A stretch of 64,000 bases of DNA from Curtobacterium caseinilyticum (GCF_030363035.1 NZ_JAUCMN010000002.1:186001-250000); one strand, 5' to 3'; numbered from the stretch's first letter, positions 8,401-17,517 are shown. Notes: generated by a model from the sequence alone, not told the origin. Program-made: numbers and translations.

Positions 8401-11198
8401 GCGCCTCCGGCGTCGGTCGGGTCGGTCGGGTCCACCACCGGGTCCTGCAGCAACGCCCAGACCCGGTCACGGGTCATCGGCAACCGGTACGGACGGACCC
8501 CGATCGCGTCGCGCACGGCGTTCGCGACGGCCGGCGCGACCGGGTTGTAGGGCGCCTCGCTCATCGACTTCGCGCCGAGGGGGCCGAGCGGGTCGTGGGT
8601 CACCGCGAAGCGGACCTCGGTGCGGGGCACGTCGGAGATCTTCGGCAACCGGTACGAGCGGAACGCGTCGGTGGTGACTCGGCCCGTGTCGTCGAGGACG
8701 ACCTCCTCGTAGAGGGTCGAGCCCATCGCCTGCGCGGCACCGCCCTCGACCTGGCCTCGGAGCTGCTCGGGGTTGAGGACGGTACCGGCGTCGACCGCCT
8801 GCACGCTGTGCAGCACGCGGACCTCGCCCGTCGGCCGGTGCACCGCGACGCGGGCGCCGTGCACCGTGAAGGCGAGGGAGCGCGGCGTGCCGTCGTGGCT
8901 GGCGTGTGCCACGAGCGGTCCGTCGGCCAGCAGCTCGGCGTGCCCGACCAGTTCGTCGCCGATCCGGACGCCGTCCGGCAGGACCTCGACGGCGGGACCG
9001 AGCACCCCGGACGCGGTGCGCGGCGTGCGTGCGGCCACGAGGGTCAGTGCCCGCGCGGTCAGCTGCTCGTGGAGGTCCTGCGCGGCGGCGTACAGGGCCT
9101 TGCCCGCGACGACGACGCCCGCCGAGCCGAAGGCGCCCGTGTCGTGGCGGGCGGCGTCGGTGTCCGACTGGTGGACGTCGATCCGGTCCGGTGTGGTGCC
9201 GAGCGCGGTGGCGACGAGCTGCGTGTGCACGGTCGTCGTCCCGTTGCCGAACTCGGCGGTGCCGACGCCGATGCGGTACCGGCCGTCGGCGGTGGCCTCG
9301 ACCGACACGTGCGCGTGGTGTCCGCGGGGCGGCATGGTCGCGATCGCGGCGAGGGCGACCCCGGTACCGAACGCCCAGTCCCCGGAGGTCGGGTCCATCA
9401 CGGGGCCGTCCATCGCGGGGACCTCGGGGAGCGGTGCGCGCAGGGCGTCCTCCACCAGGTCGAGGCACTGGTCGAGGCCGTAGCTGCCCTCCCACCGTAG
9501 GTCGTCCTGCTCGTCGGGGTCGGTCACGACGAGCGGGTCGCCCGGCACGACGACGTTCCGCCGCCGGAGCTCGATCGGGTCGATGCCGACCCGCCGCGCG
9601 AGCTCGTCCATCGCCGACTCGATCGCGAACACGACCTGCCCGAGGCCGTAGCCGCGGAACGCCCCCGACGGCAGGTTGTTCGTGTACACGGACTCCGCGT
9701 CGACGCGCTTCGACGGGCAGCGGTAGACGGCGACCGACTCGCTCACCGAGTGGAACATGACGCCGACACCGTGGTTGCCGTACGCGCCGGTGTCCATCGT
9801 CTGGTCGACGTGCAGCGCGGTCAACCGGCCGTCCGCGTCGGCGCCCAGCCGGACCCGCACGCGCATCGGGTGCCGGGTCGGCGCGATCGTGAACTCGTCA
9901 CGGCGGGTGTACTCGTACTGCACGCTCCGGCGGGTGCGCAGCACCGCCAGGGTGACGAGGTCCTCGGTGAGGAGCTCCTGCTTGCCGCCGAACCCGCCGC
10001 CGACGCGCTTGGCGACCACGCGGACACGTGACGGGTCGAGACCGAAGACGTGCGCGATCTCGTCCCGGACCAGGAACGGGACCTGCGTGGCGGTCCGCAG
10101 CACGAGCCTCCCGTCCCGGTCCAGCGAACCGCGCGTTGCGTGCGTCTCGAGCGCGGCGTGCGAGACCCGGCTCGTCGTCCAGGTGCCCTCGACGGTCGCG
10201 GCGGACGCTGCCAGCGCGCCCTCGACGTCACCGGTCTCGCCGTGCAGCGCGGCGACCACGTTGCGGTCCGGCTCAGCGATCCGGTGCTCCTCGGTCGTCT
10301 TGTCACCGTGCAGGAGCGGAGCGCCCGGCAGCCGGGCGGCGTCGACGTCGTGCACGCTCGGCAGGACCTCGTAGTCGACGCGGAGGAGTGCGCACGCCTG
10401 CTCGGCGATCCGGACGCTGTCCGCGACGACGGCCGCGACGCGCTGTCCGCGGAACCGGAGCACCCGGTCGAACACGCGGGTGTCGTCCGGGTCGTCGAGT
10501 CGCGACTCGTGCCGCCCGGTCGAGAAGAGCACGCCGGGGTCGTCCCGGTGGGTGAGCACCGCGTGGACGCCCGGGAGCGCCTCGGCGGCGCTGGTGTCGA
10601 TCGCGGTGACGCGCGCGTGCGGGTGCGGGCTGCCGAGGACGGCGACGTGCAGCAGCGCCTCGGTCGGTCGGACGTCGAGCGTGTACTCCTCCTGCCCGGT
10701 CACGATGCGCATCGCGGCCGGTGCGGCGACCGAGGTGCCGACGGCGTCGCCGGCACTCGCGCACGCGGTGTTCCGGACCCCGTCGAGGGCGTCCTCGATC
10801 GCGCGGTACCCCGTGCAGCGGCAGAGGTTGCCCTTCAGGGCGCGGTGCCGGTCGGTCAGCTGGTCGTCCTCGAGGGCGGAGGCGGTCACGACGTACCCGG
10901 CGGTGCAGAAACCGCACTGGAAGCCGGGCGCCTCGGCGAAGGCGCGTTGCACCGGGTGCGGGTCCTCCGGCGTGCCGAGCCCGGCGGCGGTGGTCACGGA
11001 CCGGCCGTCCATGCGGTGTGCCGGGGTGATGCAGGAGTGCACGGGCGTGCCGTCGACGAGGACCGAGCAGGCGCCGCAGTCCCCGGCGTCACAGCCCTTC
11101 TTGACCGAGGTGACGCCGTGTTCCCGCAGGAGCGTGCGGAGGACCTGGCCGGGCTGCGGGTCCGCGTCCACCGTCGTGCCGTCGACCTCGAACCTCAT
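8397..11198 (-). CDS. Xanthine dehydrogenase, fused 2Fe-2S and molybdopterin subunits
   Basis: 933 aa. Oxidises hypoxanthine/xanthine towards urate by family knowledge. Residues 1-155 form the two 2Fe-2S domains, with cluster ligands C36, C41, C44, C56 and C95, C98, C126, C128. From about 170 onward is the molybdopterin part, with [10 protein letters not shown] (about 390-400) and a C-terminal GAKSMSEAP whose Glu matches the catalytic Glu of the family. There is no FAD domain here; that is the separate upstream gene. In many bacteria the 2Fe-2S part is a separate small subunit, so the fusion is worth noting. Upstream codons in the same frame are Arg/Gly-rich readthrough of the FAD gene. The ATG at 11198 overlaps that gene's stop (ATGA). 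Confidence 0.9.
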   Translation of the reverse strand: MRFEVDGTTVDADPQPGQVLRTLLREHGVTSVKKGCDAGDCGACSVLVDGTPVHSCITPAHRMDGRSVTTAAGLGTPEDPHPVQRAFAEAPGFQCGFCTAGYVVTASALEDDQLTDRHRALKGNLCRCTGYRAIEDALDGVRNTACASAGDAVGTSVAAPAAMRIVTGQEEYTLDVRPTEALLHVAVLGSPHPHARVTAIDTSAAEALPGVHAVLTHRDDPGVLFSTGRHESRLDDPDDTRVFDRVLRFRGQRVAAVVADSVRIAEQACALLRVDYEVLPSVHDVDAARLPGAPLLHGDKTTEEHRIAEPDRNVVAALHGETGDVEGALAASAATVEGTWTTSRVSHAALETHATRGSLDRDGRLVLRTATQVPFLVRDEIAHVFGLDPSRVRVVAKRVGGGFGGKQELLTEDLVTLAVLRTRRSVQYEYTRRDEFTIAPTRHPMRVRVRLGADADGRLTALHVDQTMDTGAYGNHGVGVMFHSVSESVAVYRCPSKRVDAESVYTNNLPSGAFRGYGLGQVVFAIESAMDELARRVGIDPIELRRRNVVVPGDPLVVTDPDEQDDLRWEGSYGLDQCLDLVEDALRAPLPEVPAMDGPVMDPTSGDWAFGTGVALAAIATMPPRGHHAHVSVEATADGRYRIGVGTAEFGNGTTTVHTQLVATALGTTPDRIDVHQSDTDAARHDTGAFGSAGVVVAGKALYAAAQDLHEQLTARALTLVAARTPRTASGVLGPAVEVLPDGVRIGDELVGHAELLADGPLVAHASHDGTPRSLAFTVHGARVAVHRPTGEVRVLHSVQAVDAGTVLNPEQLRGQVEGGAAQAMGSTLYEEVVLDDTGRVTTDAFRSYRLPKISDVPRTEVRFAVTHDPLGPLGAKSMSEAPYNPVAPAVANAVRDAIGVRPYRLPMTRDRVWALLQDPVVDPTDPTDAGGA

Positions 11199-12019
11199 GC
11201 CGCACCCCCTGCACGCACGGCGGCCGACCGCTCCGCCACGAGTTCCGCGGCGAAGCGGCGCGAGACACCCCGGCGCCAGGCCGGCGAGCCGTGCGGGTCG
11301 TCGTACCAGTCGTCGTGGGCGGCCAGGCGGGCGTCGACCTCGGCTGCGTCGGGGACCGCGGGCAGCCGGAGGACGAGCGGCCTGGGCGTCCCCCCGGTCA
11401 CGACGAGCACCGACCCCGCGTCCGACCAACGCGCGGTGACGAGCGTGCCGGTCCGACCGTGCGGGCTGAGCGACACCCGGCGGTACCCGGTGGTCGCGGT
11501 GAGCGCGGACTCCGGCAGGTCGAACGCCCGGATGACCTCACCCGGGGTGAGCGTGGTCGTGCGCGGACCGGTGACGAGGTCGGCGACCCGCTCGCGGCGC
11601 TCCCCGCCGTCCGGCGTCCAGACGAGCGCGGTCGCGTCGAGCGTGACGAGCAGGGCGGTGAGTGCTCCGGCGGGCAGGGCCGTCGCGACGTTCCCGCCGA
11701 CGGTGGCCGCGTTCCACACCTTGAACGACGCGAGCAGGGCGTTCGCGCACCGGTCGACGAGCGGCCACGCGTGCCACCCGGGGTCCGGTGTCGCGCGGAG
11801 CAGCGCGGCGATCGTGCACGTCGCGGCGACGCGCAGGGCCCCCGGCAGCCGTTCGGTGTCCGGCCAGCCGAGCGTCGTCAGGTCGACGAGGCCGGTGATC
11901 CCTGGCTGCTCCTCGGAGTACAGCCAGGTGCCCCCGGCGAGCAGGTGCTCACCGGTGGCGAGGTCGAGGTCGTCGCGGTGCGACGGTGTCCGCACGGTGC
12001 GGACGGAGACGAGGTCCAT
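11195..12019 (-). CDS. Xanthine dehydrogenase FAD-binding subunit
   Basis: 274 aa, carrying FAD between the 2Fe-2S centres and NAD+. FAD contacts seen are LLAGGTWL (about residues 27-34) and [17 protein letters not shown] (about 102-118), both characteristic of the CoxM/XdhB type. A C-terminal CO-dehydrogenase flavoprotein-like domain follows. First gene of the operon FAD subunit, fused 2Fe-2S/Mo subunit, XdhC, coupled by ATGA and GTGA overlaps. No Shine-Dalgarno is evident before the ATG. Confidence 0.88.
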   Translation of the reverse strand: MDLVSVRTVRTPSHRDDLDLATGEHLLAGGTWLYSEEQPGITGLVDLTTLGWPDTERLPGALRVAATCTIAALLRATPDPGWHAWPLVDRCANALLASFKVWNAATVGGNVATALPAGALTALLVTLDATALVWTPDGGERRERVADLVTGPRTTTLTPGEVIRAFDLPESALTATTGYRRVSLSPHGRTGTLVTARWSDAGSVLVVTGGTPRPLVLRLPAVPDAAEVDARLAAHDDWYDDPHGSPAWRRGVSRRFAAELVAERSAAVRAGGAA

Positions 12020-12346
12020 GCAGGGGTCCGATCGGGGTGGCGGGACGGGAGGCGGTGGTGCCGTCGGACCGTCGGCCGTGCGCGATCATCCCGCGGTTCC
12101 ACGCCGAGCAGGGCCGGGGTGCGGTGGGGTGCGCCACGGGGACCTCCTGTCGTGCTGCGCGTGCGACTGCGAGCGCTGGTGCGGTGTGGAGCGCGTCGGG
12201 TGCGCTGTGGCGGCAACGCTAGGGAACGGGTGTTTCGGCGTCGTTTCGGGCGTTCGACGGCCGCGTCACGACCGGACGGGCACCGCGGTGGGAGCTCGTG
12301 ACCTGTTCGACCCACCCCGGTAACACGCGGCTGTCATCGTCGCCCC
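12020..12346. other. Divergent intergenic region, xanthine dehydrogenase/uricase
   Basis: 327 bp without a gene between divergent purine genes, so it must hold both promoters. I see no clear palindromic operator or good -35/-10 pair. Uricase has CATCGT at -12 to -7, a weak leaderless-type -10. A purine regulator such as a PucR- or TetR-type protein is not encoded nearby. Confidence 0.4.
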
Positions 12347-13291
12347 ATGGAGATCACCGACGCACTGCCCGCCCCCACCACCACGTCCGTCCGCCTCGGT
12401 GCGAACCAGTACGGCAAGGCCGAGGTCCGGCTCGTCCGGGTCACCCGCGACAGCGACCGGCACGAGATCGAGGACCTCACCGTCACGACCCAGCTGCGCG
12501 GTGTGGCGCTCGCCGACTCGTACACCGAGGGTGACAACGGCAAGGTGGTCGCGACCGACACCCAGAAGAACACCGTCTACGCCTTCGCGAAGGAACACGG
12601 CGTCGGCACGCCGGAGGAGTTCCTGCTGCGCCTCGGTCGGCACTTCACGACCGCGTTCGACTGGTACGACGGGGCGACCCTGTCCGCCGAGCAGCACAGC
12701 TGGGAGCGGATCGCGGTCGACGGTCGCGAGCACGACCACTCCTTCGTGCGCGCCGGCCGGGGGACCCGCACGGCCGTGGTGCAGGTCGACGGCGAGGACG
12801 TGCACGTGCTCGCCGGCGTCACCGACCTGACGGTGCTGAAGTCGACCGGCAGCGAGTTCCACGGGTTCCCGCGCGACGGCTACACGACCCTCGCCGAGAC
12901 GGACGACCGGATCCTCGCGACCTCGGTGACGGCTCGCTGGCGCTACACGCCCGAGGCCGTGGCGGCGGGCATCGACTACGACGCCGTGTACGCCGGGGTC
13001 CTCGACCGGATGCTCGCGACCTTCGCCGACCTGCACTCGCTCGCACTCCAGCAGACCCTGTTCGCGATGGGACGCACGGCGATCGAGGCGTTCCCGGAGA
13101 TCGCCGAGGTCCGCTTCTCGATGCCGAACAAGCACCACTTCCTGGTCGACCTCGCCCCGTTCGGGCTCGAGAACCCGGGCGAGGTGTTCTTCGCGGCGGA
13201 CCGCCCGTACGGCCTGATCTCCGGGACCGTCGTCCGCGACGGCGTCGCCGATGCCCCGGCAGCATGGGCCTCGGTGCCGGCGTTCGTCTGA
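12347..13291 (+). CDS. Urate oxidase (factor-independent uricase)
   Basis: 314 aa, the expected length for cofactor-free uricase, converting urate with O2 to 5-hydroxyisourate. The catalytic residues of the family can be placed: K24 in QYGKAEVRL, T70 in VVATDTQKNT, and H263 with N261 in MPNKHHFLVDL. It is divergent from the xanthine dehydrogenase operon, giving the consecutive steps xanthine to urate to 5-hydroxyisourate. Hydroxyisourate hydrolase and OHCU decarboxylase are not in the window. The next gene overlaps its 3' end. Confidence 0.95.
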   Translation: MEITDALPAPTTTSVRLGANQYGKAEVRLVRVTRDSDRHEIEDLTVTTQLRGVALADSYTEGDNGKVVATDTQKNTVYAFAKEHGVGTPEEFLLRLGRHFTTAFDWYDGATLSAEQHSWERIAVDGREHDHSFVRAGRGTRTAVVQVDGEDVHVLAGVTDLTVLKSTGSEFHGFPRDGYTTLAETDDRILATSVTARWRYTPEAVAAGIDYDAVYAGVLDRMLATFADLHSLALQQTLFAMGRTAIEAFPEIAEVRFSMPNKHHFLVDLAPFGLENPGEVFFAADRPYGLISGTVVRDGVADAPAAWASVPAFV

Positions 13292-13905
13292 CCGCGGCAG
13301 CCGTGCCGGTCGGTCCGGTGGCGCGGCCCACGGTCGTCGGCGTCCTGCTCGCGGCCGGGGCGGGCACGCGGATGGGGCGTCCCAAGGCCCTCGTCCGTGA
13401 CCCGTCTGGCACGCCGTGGGTGGTGCTCGGCGTCGACGCCCTGCTCGACGGCGGGTGCGACGAGGTCGTCGTCGTGCTCGGCGCCGCTGCCGAGGCCGCT
13501 CGGGAGCTCGTACCGGCACGGCCGGACGTGCGGATCGTCGTCGCGCCGGACTGGGCGGACGGCCCCGGAGCGTCGCTCGCCGCCGGGCTCCGTGCGCTCC
13601 CGGACGGGACCGCCGCGTGCATCTCGCTCGTCGACCTGCCCGGCCTGCCGGCCGAGGTGGTGCGGCGGGTGCTGGCCGGTCCCTGGACCGAGGGCGTCCT
13701 GCGTCGGGCCGTGCACGCCGGGCACCCGGGGCACCCGGTGCTGGTCGGACCGGGGCACCGCGCGCGTCTGCTCGCCGCCGTGCTGCGGGAACCGGGGGAC
13801 CGGAGTGCGGGCGCCTGGCTCCGTGGTGCCGGTGTCGAAGCGGTGCCGTGCGACGACCTGTGGGACGGCGCCGACCAGGACCGACCCGGTTCCGACGTCC
13901 CCTGA
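13264..13905 (+). CDS. MobA/MocA-like molybdopterin nucleotidyltransferase
   Basis: 213 aa with the NTP-transferase signature LLAAGAGTRMGRPKAL (about residues 28-43) and the metal-binding VDLPGLP near 121-127. MocA-type proteins attach CMP to molybdopterin for xanthine-dehydrogenase-family enzymes, and the genomic context fits. The proposed start overlaps the uricase stop by 28 nt; a GTG at 13303 would remove the overlap and is a plausible alternative. Translational coupling with uricase is likely. Confidence 0.78.
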   Translation: MGLGAGVRLTAAAVPVGPVARPTVVGVLLAAGAGTRMGRPKALVRDPSGTPWVVLGVDALLDGGCDEVVVVLGAAAEAARELVPARPDVRIVVAPDWADGPGASLAAGLRALPDGTAACISLVDLPGLPAEVVRRVLAGPWTEGVLRRAVHAGHPGHPVLVGPGHRARLLAAVLREPGDRSAGAWLRGAGVEAVPCDDLWDGADQDRPGSDVP

Positions 13906-13914
13906 CGCTGCCGG

Positions 13915-13982
13915 CCGGACCACTCCCGCCAGCCGGACCACTCCCGCCAGCCGGACCACCCGCCGGCCGGACCACCCGGCCG
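13915..13982. repeat. Short tandem repeat (18 bp)
   Basis: Two perfect copies of CCGGACCACTCCCGCCAG (13915-13932, 13933-13950) followed by two shortened, degenerate copies. It fills the gap between convergent stops at 13905 and 14003. No hairpin or coding signal is clear. Confidence 0.6.
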
Positions 13983-14002
13983 GCCGCACGACCGCGCGGG
14001 AC

Positions 14003-15232
14003 TCAGTCGCCCCAGTCGCCGAGCGCGAACCGGTACGACTGGTACGTCGCGTCGACGATGCCGATCCCGAGCACCACCCAGAACACCCACCGGGACCGGC
14101 GTCCCCGCAGCGTGGTCGCCACCAGGATCATCAGCGGGAACTGCACGGAGCTCTCGCGGGCCATCGACGTCCACGCGTGACTGGTGCCCATCGAGACGAG
14201 CATCAAGCCGGTGTAGACGAGCTCCGGCCACCACCGCTTCGCGACGAGGAACCCGACCGCGACCACGTAGACGGCCACCATCACGATGTCCGACCACTCC
14301 TGGAACTGTCCGGACCCCGTCGTCCCGGTGGCGATGCGCAACGTGTTCTGGAAGGTCTCCCACGGCCAGAGCGTCTCGCGCTTCCAGCCGAGCTTCTGCA
14401 CCAGGAACCAGTGGGTGGGATCGCCGGTCTTGTGCCACAACCACGCCAGGTAGTACGTCAGGCCGAGCGACCCGATCGCCCCGAAGACGACCGCGCGCCA
14501 CAGCCGGGACGCGAACGGGCGGACGCGCGGGCCGATCAGCTGCGCGACGACGAGCGCCGCCACCAGGTACACGGTCTCGACGCGGATCGCCCCGGCCACG
14601 GCGCAGAGCAGCGCCCCGGTGAGCCAGCGACCGCGCTGCACGAGCAGCCACGCCCCGATCGCCAGGGCCAGGTACGGGGAGCCGGCGTACGGCGCGACGA
14701 GGAAGTGCGCGTAGGGCCCGGCGACGAGGATCGCGACCGCTCCCGCGGCGACCACGGGGTCGAACCGGTCGCGGACTGTCTTCCACAGCAGCACGGCAGC
14801 GACGGCTGCGCCGACCCCGGTGACGAGCCACATCGCCGCCGCGATCTGGGTCGGGTTGGGCGTGACGGTGAAGAACAGCCCCTCGGCGACGAACCGCGAC
14901 AGGAAGGGGTAGCCGGGCAGGAAGGCCTCTTCGTAGGGCACCTGCCCGAACGTGCGGTACCCGAACTGCGCGACGTGCGCGAACCGCTCGCTGTCCCAGT
15001 GGTGCAGCACCGTCGGGAAGGTCGTCAGGCGGAGCTGCCCGGGGCGTTCGACCAGCCAGGCGATGACGGCGGCACCCTCGAGCACGATGCGCGCGGCCGC
15101 CCAGATCGCGAGCGCGACCAGCGTGCCGCGGACACCGCGCAGGCGGCGCTCGTCGCGGGCTGCCGCCCGGTCCGACAGCGGGTCGTCACCCGTCCGGTCG
15201 AGGATCGTCGGCGGTGCGGTGGCGGTGCTCAC
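14003..15232 (-). CDS. PIG-V-like membrane mannosyltransferase
   Basis: 409 aa with about nine membrane segments. HHWDSERF (about residues 76-83), FLPGYPFL (about 103-110) and PYAGSPYLAL (about 187-196) match the motifs of the PIG-V/GPI mannosyltransferase II family, as found in actinobacterial polyprenyl-phosphate-mannose enzymes. It probably adds mannose to an extracytoplasmic lipid glycan or protein; the acceptor is not visible. The GTG start lacks a ribosome-binding site and has TAGGAT at -12 to -7, so leaderless translation is likely. Confidence 0.78.
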   Translation of the reverse strand: MSTATAPPTILDRTGDDPLSDRAAARDERRLRGVRGTLVALAIWAAARIVLEGAAVIAWLVERPGQLRLTTFPTVLHHWDSERFAHVAQFGYRTFGQVPYEEAFLPGYPFLSRFVAEGLFFTVTPNPTQIAAAMWLVTGVGAAVAAVLLWKTVRDRFDPVVAAGAVAILVAGPYAHFLVAPYAGSPYLALAIGAWLLVQRGRWLTGALLCAVAGAIRVETVYLVAALVVAQLIGPRVRPFASRLWRAVVFGAIGSLGLTYYLAWLWHKTGDPTHWFLVQKLGWKRETLWPWETFQNTLRIATGTTGSGQFQEWSDIVMVAVYVVAVGFLVAKRWWPELVYTGLMLVSMGTSHAWTSMARESSVQFPLMILVATTLRGRRSRWVFWVVLGIGIVDATYQSYRFALGDWGD

Positions 15233-15279
15233 CAGGAGATCCTAGGCGGGGTGGGTGGCGGGCCCGGGACGCCTGTGGA

Positions 15280-15327
15280 GACGGACGGAAGGCGCGGTGC
15301 CGGCTGGCACCGCGCCTTCCGTCCGTC
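15280..15327 (-). terminator. Perfect 22-bp hairpin (GACGGGAGGC family)
   Basis: Arms 15280-15301 and 15306-15327 pair perfectly around a 4-nt GGCT loop, 14 bp after the stop of the oxidoreductase gene. Relative to sister copies the stem has GGAAGG opposite CCTTCC where others have GGGAGG opposite CCTCCC, so pairing is kept despite sequence change. No T-tract follows. Confidence 0.7.
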
Positions 15328-15341
15328 AGGAGTCGCGTCGA

Positions 15342-16436
15342 CTAGGCGACGCGCTCGCGCACCTCGGCCAGCGTCGGGTAGTCGGTGTAGCCCTCGGCCG
15401 ACGCGCCGTAGAACAGCTCCGGACGCGGCTCGTTGAGCTCTGCGTCCTGCTCCCACCGGTCGGCGAGGTCCGGGTTCGCGATCGCCGCGCGGCCCACCGC
15501 GACGGCGTCGGCGAGTCCCTCGTCGAGCAGGGTGATGGCCTCGTCGCGCGTCGTCATCGCCGAGAAGCCCGAGTTGGCGATGAACGGCGCACCGGCGGTC
15601 CGGCGGATGTGCTGCACGAGCTCGCTGCCCGGCTCGGCGTGCAGGACGTCGACGAAGGCGAGTCCGAGCGGCGCCAGGCCCTCGGCGACGGCGGTGTACG
15701 TCGCGCGGACGTCGGCGTCGTCCTCCTCGAGCACGCCCTGGATGTCGTGCTGCGGGGACAGGCGGATGCCGACGCGGTCCGCGCCGATCGCCTCGGCGAC
15801 GGCCGTGGTGACCTCGACGGCGAAGCGCGCGCGGTTCTCCGGGGAGCCGCCGTACTCGTCGGTGCGGGTGTTCGACACGGGGGAGAGGAACTCGTGCACC
15901 AGGTACCCGTTGGCGCCGTGCACCTCGACGCCGTCGAGCCCGGCGGCGATCGCGTTGCGGGCGGCCTGGGCGAAGCCCTGGACGGCCTCGCGGACCTCGG
16001 CGGTGGTCAGCTCGTGCGGGACGGGCATGTCGGCCTTGGAGCCGTCCGCCAGGTGGGTCTGGCCGGGGGCGGCGACCGCCGAGGGGCCGACGATGCGCGG
16101 GGTCTGGGAGATGTCGGTGTGCGAGACGCGTCCACCGTGCATGATCTGCATGACGATCGTGCCGCCGCGCTCGTGCACGGCGTCGGTCACACGCCGCCAA
16201 CCGGCGACCTGCTCATCGGTCTCGATGCCGGGCTGACCGGGGTAGGAGCGGCCCTCCTGCACGGGCCAGGTCCCCTCGGTGATGATCATGCCGAGACCGG
16301 CGCGCTGCGCGTAGTGCTCGACGAGGAGGTCGTTCGGGATGCCCTGCTCACCGGCGCGCGTCCGGGTGAGGGGCGCCATGACGATGCGGTTGCGGAGGTG
16401 GAGTGCGCCGAGGTCGGCGGCTTCGAAGAGCTTCAC
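15342..16436 (-). CDS. NADH:flavin oxidoreductase/Old Yellow Enzyme (alkene reductase)
   Basis: 364 aa FMN-dependent barrel enzyme that reduces electrophilic alkenes such as enones. Family markers: RNRIVMAPLTRTRA (about residue 15), the substrate-binding HGANGYLVHEFL (about 180) with the proton-donor Tyr, and TDEYGGSPENRARF. The GTG at 16436 gives the expected N-terminus KLFEAADLG; GGAGG lies only one base before it, so the start is not certain, but an upstream ATG would put 50 residues over the preceding gene. Downstream of the small zinc-ribbon gene, 53 bp away, probably one transcript under the adjacent MarR regulator. OYE induction by a redox-type MarR suggests response to electrophiles or quinones. 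Confidence 0.88.
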   Translation of the reverse strand: MKLFEAADLGALHLRNRIVMAPLTRTRAGEQGIPNDLLVEHYAQRAGLGMIITEGTWPVQEGRSYPGQPGIETDEQVAGWRRVTDAVHERGGTIVMQIMHGGRVSHTDISQTPRIVGPSAVAAPGQTHLADGSKADMPVPHELTTAEVREAVQGFAQAARNAIAAGLDGVEVHGANGYLVHEFLSPVSNTRTDEYGGSPENRARFAVEVTTAVAEAIGADRVGIRLSPQHDIQGVLEEDDADVRATYTAVAEGLAPLGLAFVDVLHAEPGSELVQHIRRTAGAPFIANSGFSAMTTRDEAITLLDEGLADAVAVGRAAIANPDLADRWEQDAELNEPRPELFYGASAEGYTDYPTLAEVRERVA

Positions 16437-16489
16437 ACCTCCGTTGAACCACGTGTTGCGCGGAGCAATTCCGACTGTGCGGTGGATGC

Positions 16490-16702
16490 TCAGCGTCCGG
16501 GGCACACCAGGGTGCTCGACCGGACCTGTCCCTCGGGCCGGATCACGCGGTGCTGCGAGAGTGGCTGCCGGCAGATCGGGCACGGTCGGTCGACGGTGCG
16601 GTCGTCGACGCCCTCGGCGTGCCCGGCACCGATCTGCGACGGGCCCATCTTCTCGATGAGCGTGCGGTTCCAGCGGTCGTACCAGCTGCCGAAGCGACCC
16701 AC
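16490..16702 (-). CDS. Small zinc-ribbon-like protein
   Basis: 70 aa with one CPIC pair and a C-terminal LVCPGR, consistent with a partial zinc ribbon (Cys-x2-Cys ... His/Cys). The GTG at 16702 is chosen because AAGGA lies six bases upstream; a longer ATG reading from 16732 runs through the operator and ribosome site. Function unknown. It is the first gene after the MarR-type operator at 16717-16728 and precedes the Old Yellow Enzyme gene, so it is likely co-regulated. Confidence 0.65.
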   Translation of the reverse strand: MGRFGSWYDRWNRTLIEKMGPSQIGAGHAEGVDDRTVDRPCPICRQPLSQHRVIRPEGQVRSSTLVCPGR

Positions 16703-16716
16703 GGTCCGTCCTTTCG

Positions 16717-16728
16717 TTCGTACACGAA
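16717..16728. promoter_or_regulatory. Predicted MarR operator 1
   Basis: TTCGTACACGAA, an inverted repeat TTCGT-N2-ACGAA centred about 20 nt upstream of the small-protein start, just above its ribosome site. The same pattern occurs at the same distance upstream of the MarR gene (17212-17223). Confidence 0.65.
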
Positions 16729-16751
16729 TCATTGTGCCACGAAGTACCGCG

Positions 16752-17198
16752 TCAGTCGAGGGCGTCGACGCGGACGAGCAGCTCGGTGAGCTCGTCCTTC
16801 AGGCGCTCGAGGCGCTCGACGGGCCAGCCGAGGCGGTCGGCGACGGCGACCGGGACGGCCCGGGCCTGCTCGCGGAGCGCCCGCCCTGCGGTGGTGAGCG
16901 ACACCTCGAGCTGGCGTTCGTCGGCGGTGCTCCGCAGTCGGCGGACGTAGCCGGACGCCTCGAGGCGCTTCAGCAGTGGGCTCAGGGTGGCCGAGTCGAG
17001 CCGGAGCTCACGGGCGATCGCGCGGACGGATCGCGGATCGTGCTCCCACAGGGCGAGCATGACGAGGTACTGCGGGTGCGTCAGGCCCATGGGGTCGAGC
17101 AGGTCGCGGTAGAGCCCGATGACGCTGCGGCTCGTCGCGGCCAACGCGAAGCAGAGCTGCCGGTCGAGGGCGAGGGGGTCGACGTCGGTCGCGGTCAT
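16752..17198 (-). CDS. MarR-family regulator, OhrR-like
   Basis: 148 aa winged-helix repressor. The N-terminal LDRQLCFALAATSR places a Cys where OhrR-type peroxide sensors carry their reactive Cys, followed by LTHPQYLVMLALWE and the recognition helix LDSATLSPLLKRLEASG. The wing reads RRLRSTADERQLEVSLT. It probably senses organic peroxides or electrophiles and controls itself and the small protein/OYE genes through the two TTCGT-N2-ACGAA sites. ATG at 17198 follows GGGGGC, a weak ribosome site; the longer frame consists of translated repeat DNA. Confidence 0.85.
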   Translation of the reverse strand: MTATDVDPLALDRQLCFALAATSRSVIGLYRDLLDPMGLTHPQYLVMLALWEHDPRSVRAIARELRLDSATLSPLLKRLEASGYVRRLRSTADERQLEVSLTTAGRALREQARAVPVAVADRLGWPVERLERLKDELTELLVRVDALD

Positions 17199-17211
17199 GC
17201 CCCCACGGTAC

Positions 17212-17223
17212 TTCGTCCACGAA
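17212..17223. promoter_or_regulatory. Predicted MarR operator 2 (autoregulatory)
   Basis: TTCGTCCACGAA, the same TTCGT-N2-ACGAA inverted repeat as at 16717-16728, 14 nt upstream of the MarR start codon. Position suggests autorepression. Confidence 0.65.
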
Positions 17224-17280
17224 CGATCCGCAGTGCCCGGGTCGCTCCGCGAGTGCTGATGCTCGTGGGGAGCGCCCGAT

Positions 17281-17514
17281 CCTTCCCACAACACCCGCGA
17301 TGGAAAGTCGGAACGGGCGTACCTGGTCGTTCGGGATGACCAGGCACGCCCGTTCCCGCCCGGTACGCCCGTTCCCGCCCGGTACGCCCGTTCCCGCCCG
17401 GTACGCCCGTTCCCACCAGGCACGCCCGTTCCCACCAGGCACGCCCGTTCCCGCCAGGTGCGCCCGTTCCCACCAGGTGCGCCTGGAGCGGCAGGGACGC
17501 CTGGAACGGCCGGG
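17281..17514. repeat. Composite palindrome plus 19-bp tandem array, copy A
   Basis: Three parts in order. (1) Inverted repeat CCTTCCCA ... TGGAAAG (17281-17307). (2) An 18-bp palindrome, GAACGGGCGTACCTGGTC at 17311-17328 with its near-complement at 17338-17355. (3) Seven tandem 19-bp units of type GTACGCCCGTTCCCGCCCG from 17344 to 17476, then two degraded units to 17514. Unit length is not a multiple of three and no gene signal exists. It lies 3' of the MMPL gene and upstream of marR. Related copies lie near 33.4, 41.6 and 48.4 kb. Confidence 0.85.
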
Positions 17515-17517
17515 AGA

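Noticed and set aside
12020..12346. Small gene between xanthine dehydrogenase and uricase
   Set aside because: Short frames there lack ribosome sites, hydrophobic or known motifs, and the gap is needed for two promoters.
17344..17514. CRISPR-like repeat array
   Set aside because: Units are 19 bp and contiguous with no spacers, and no Cas gene is present.
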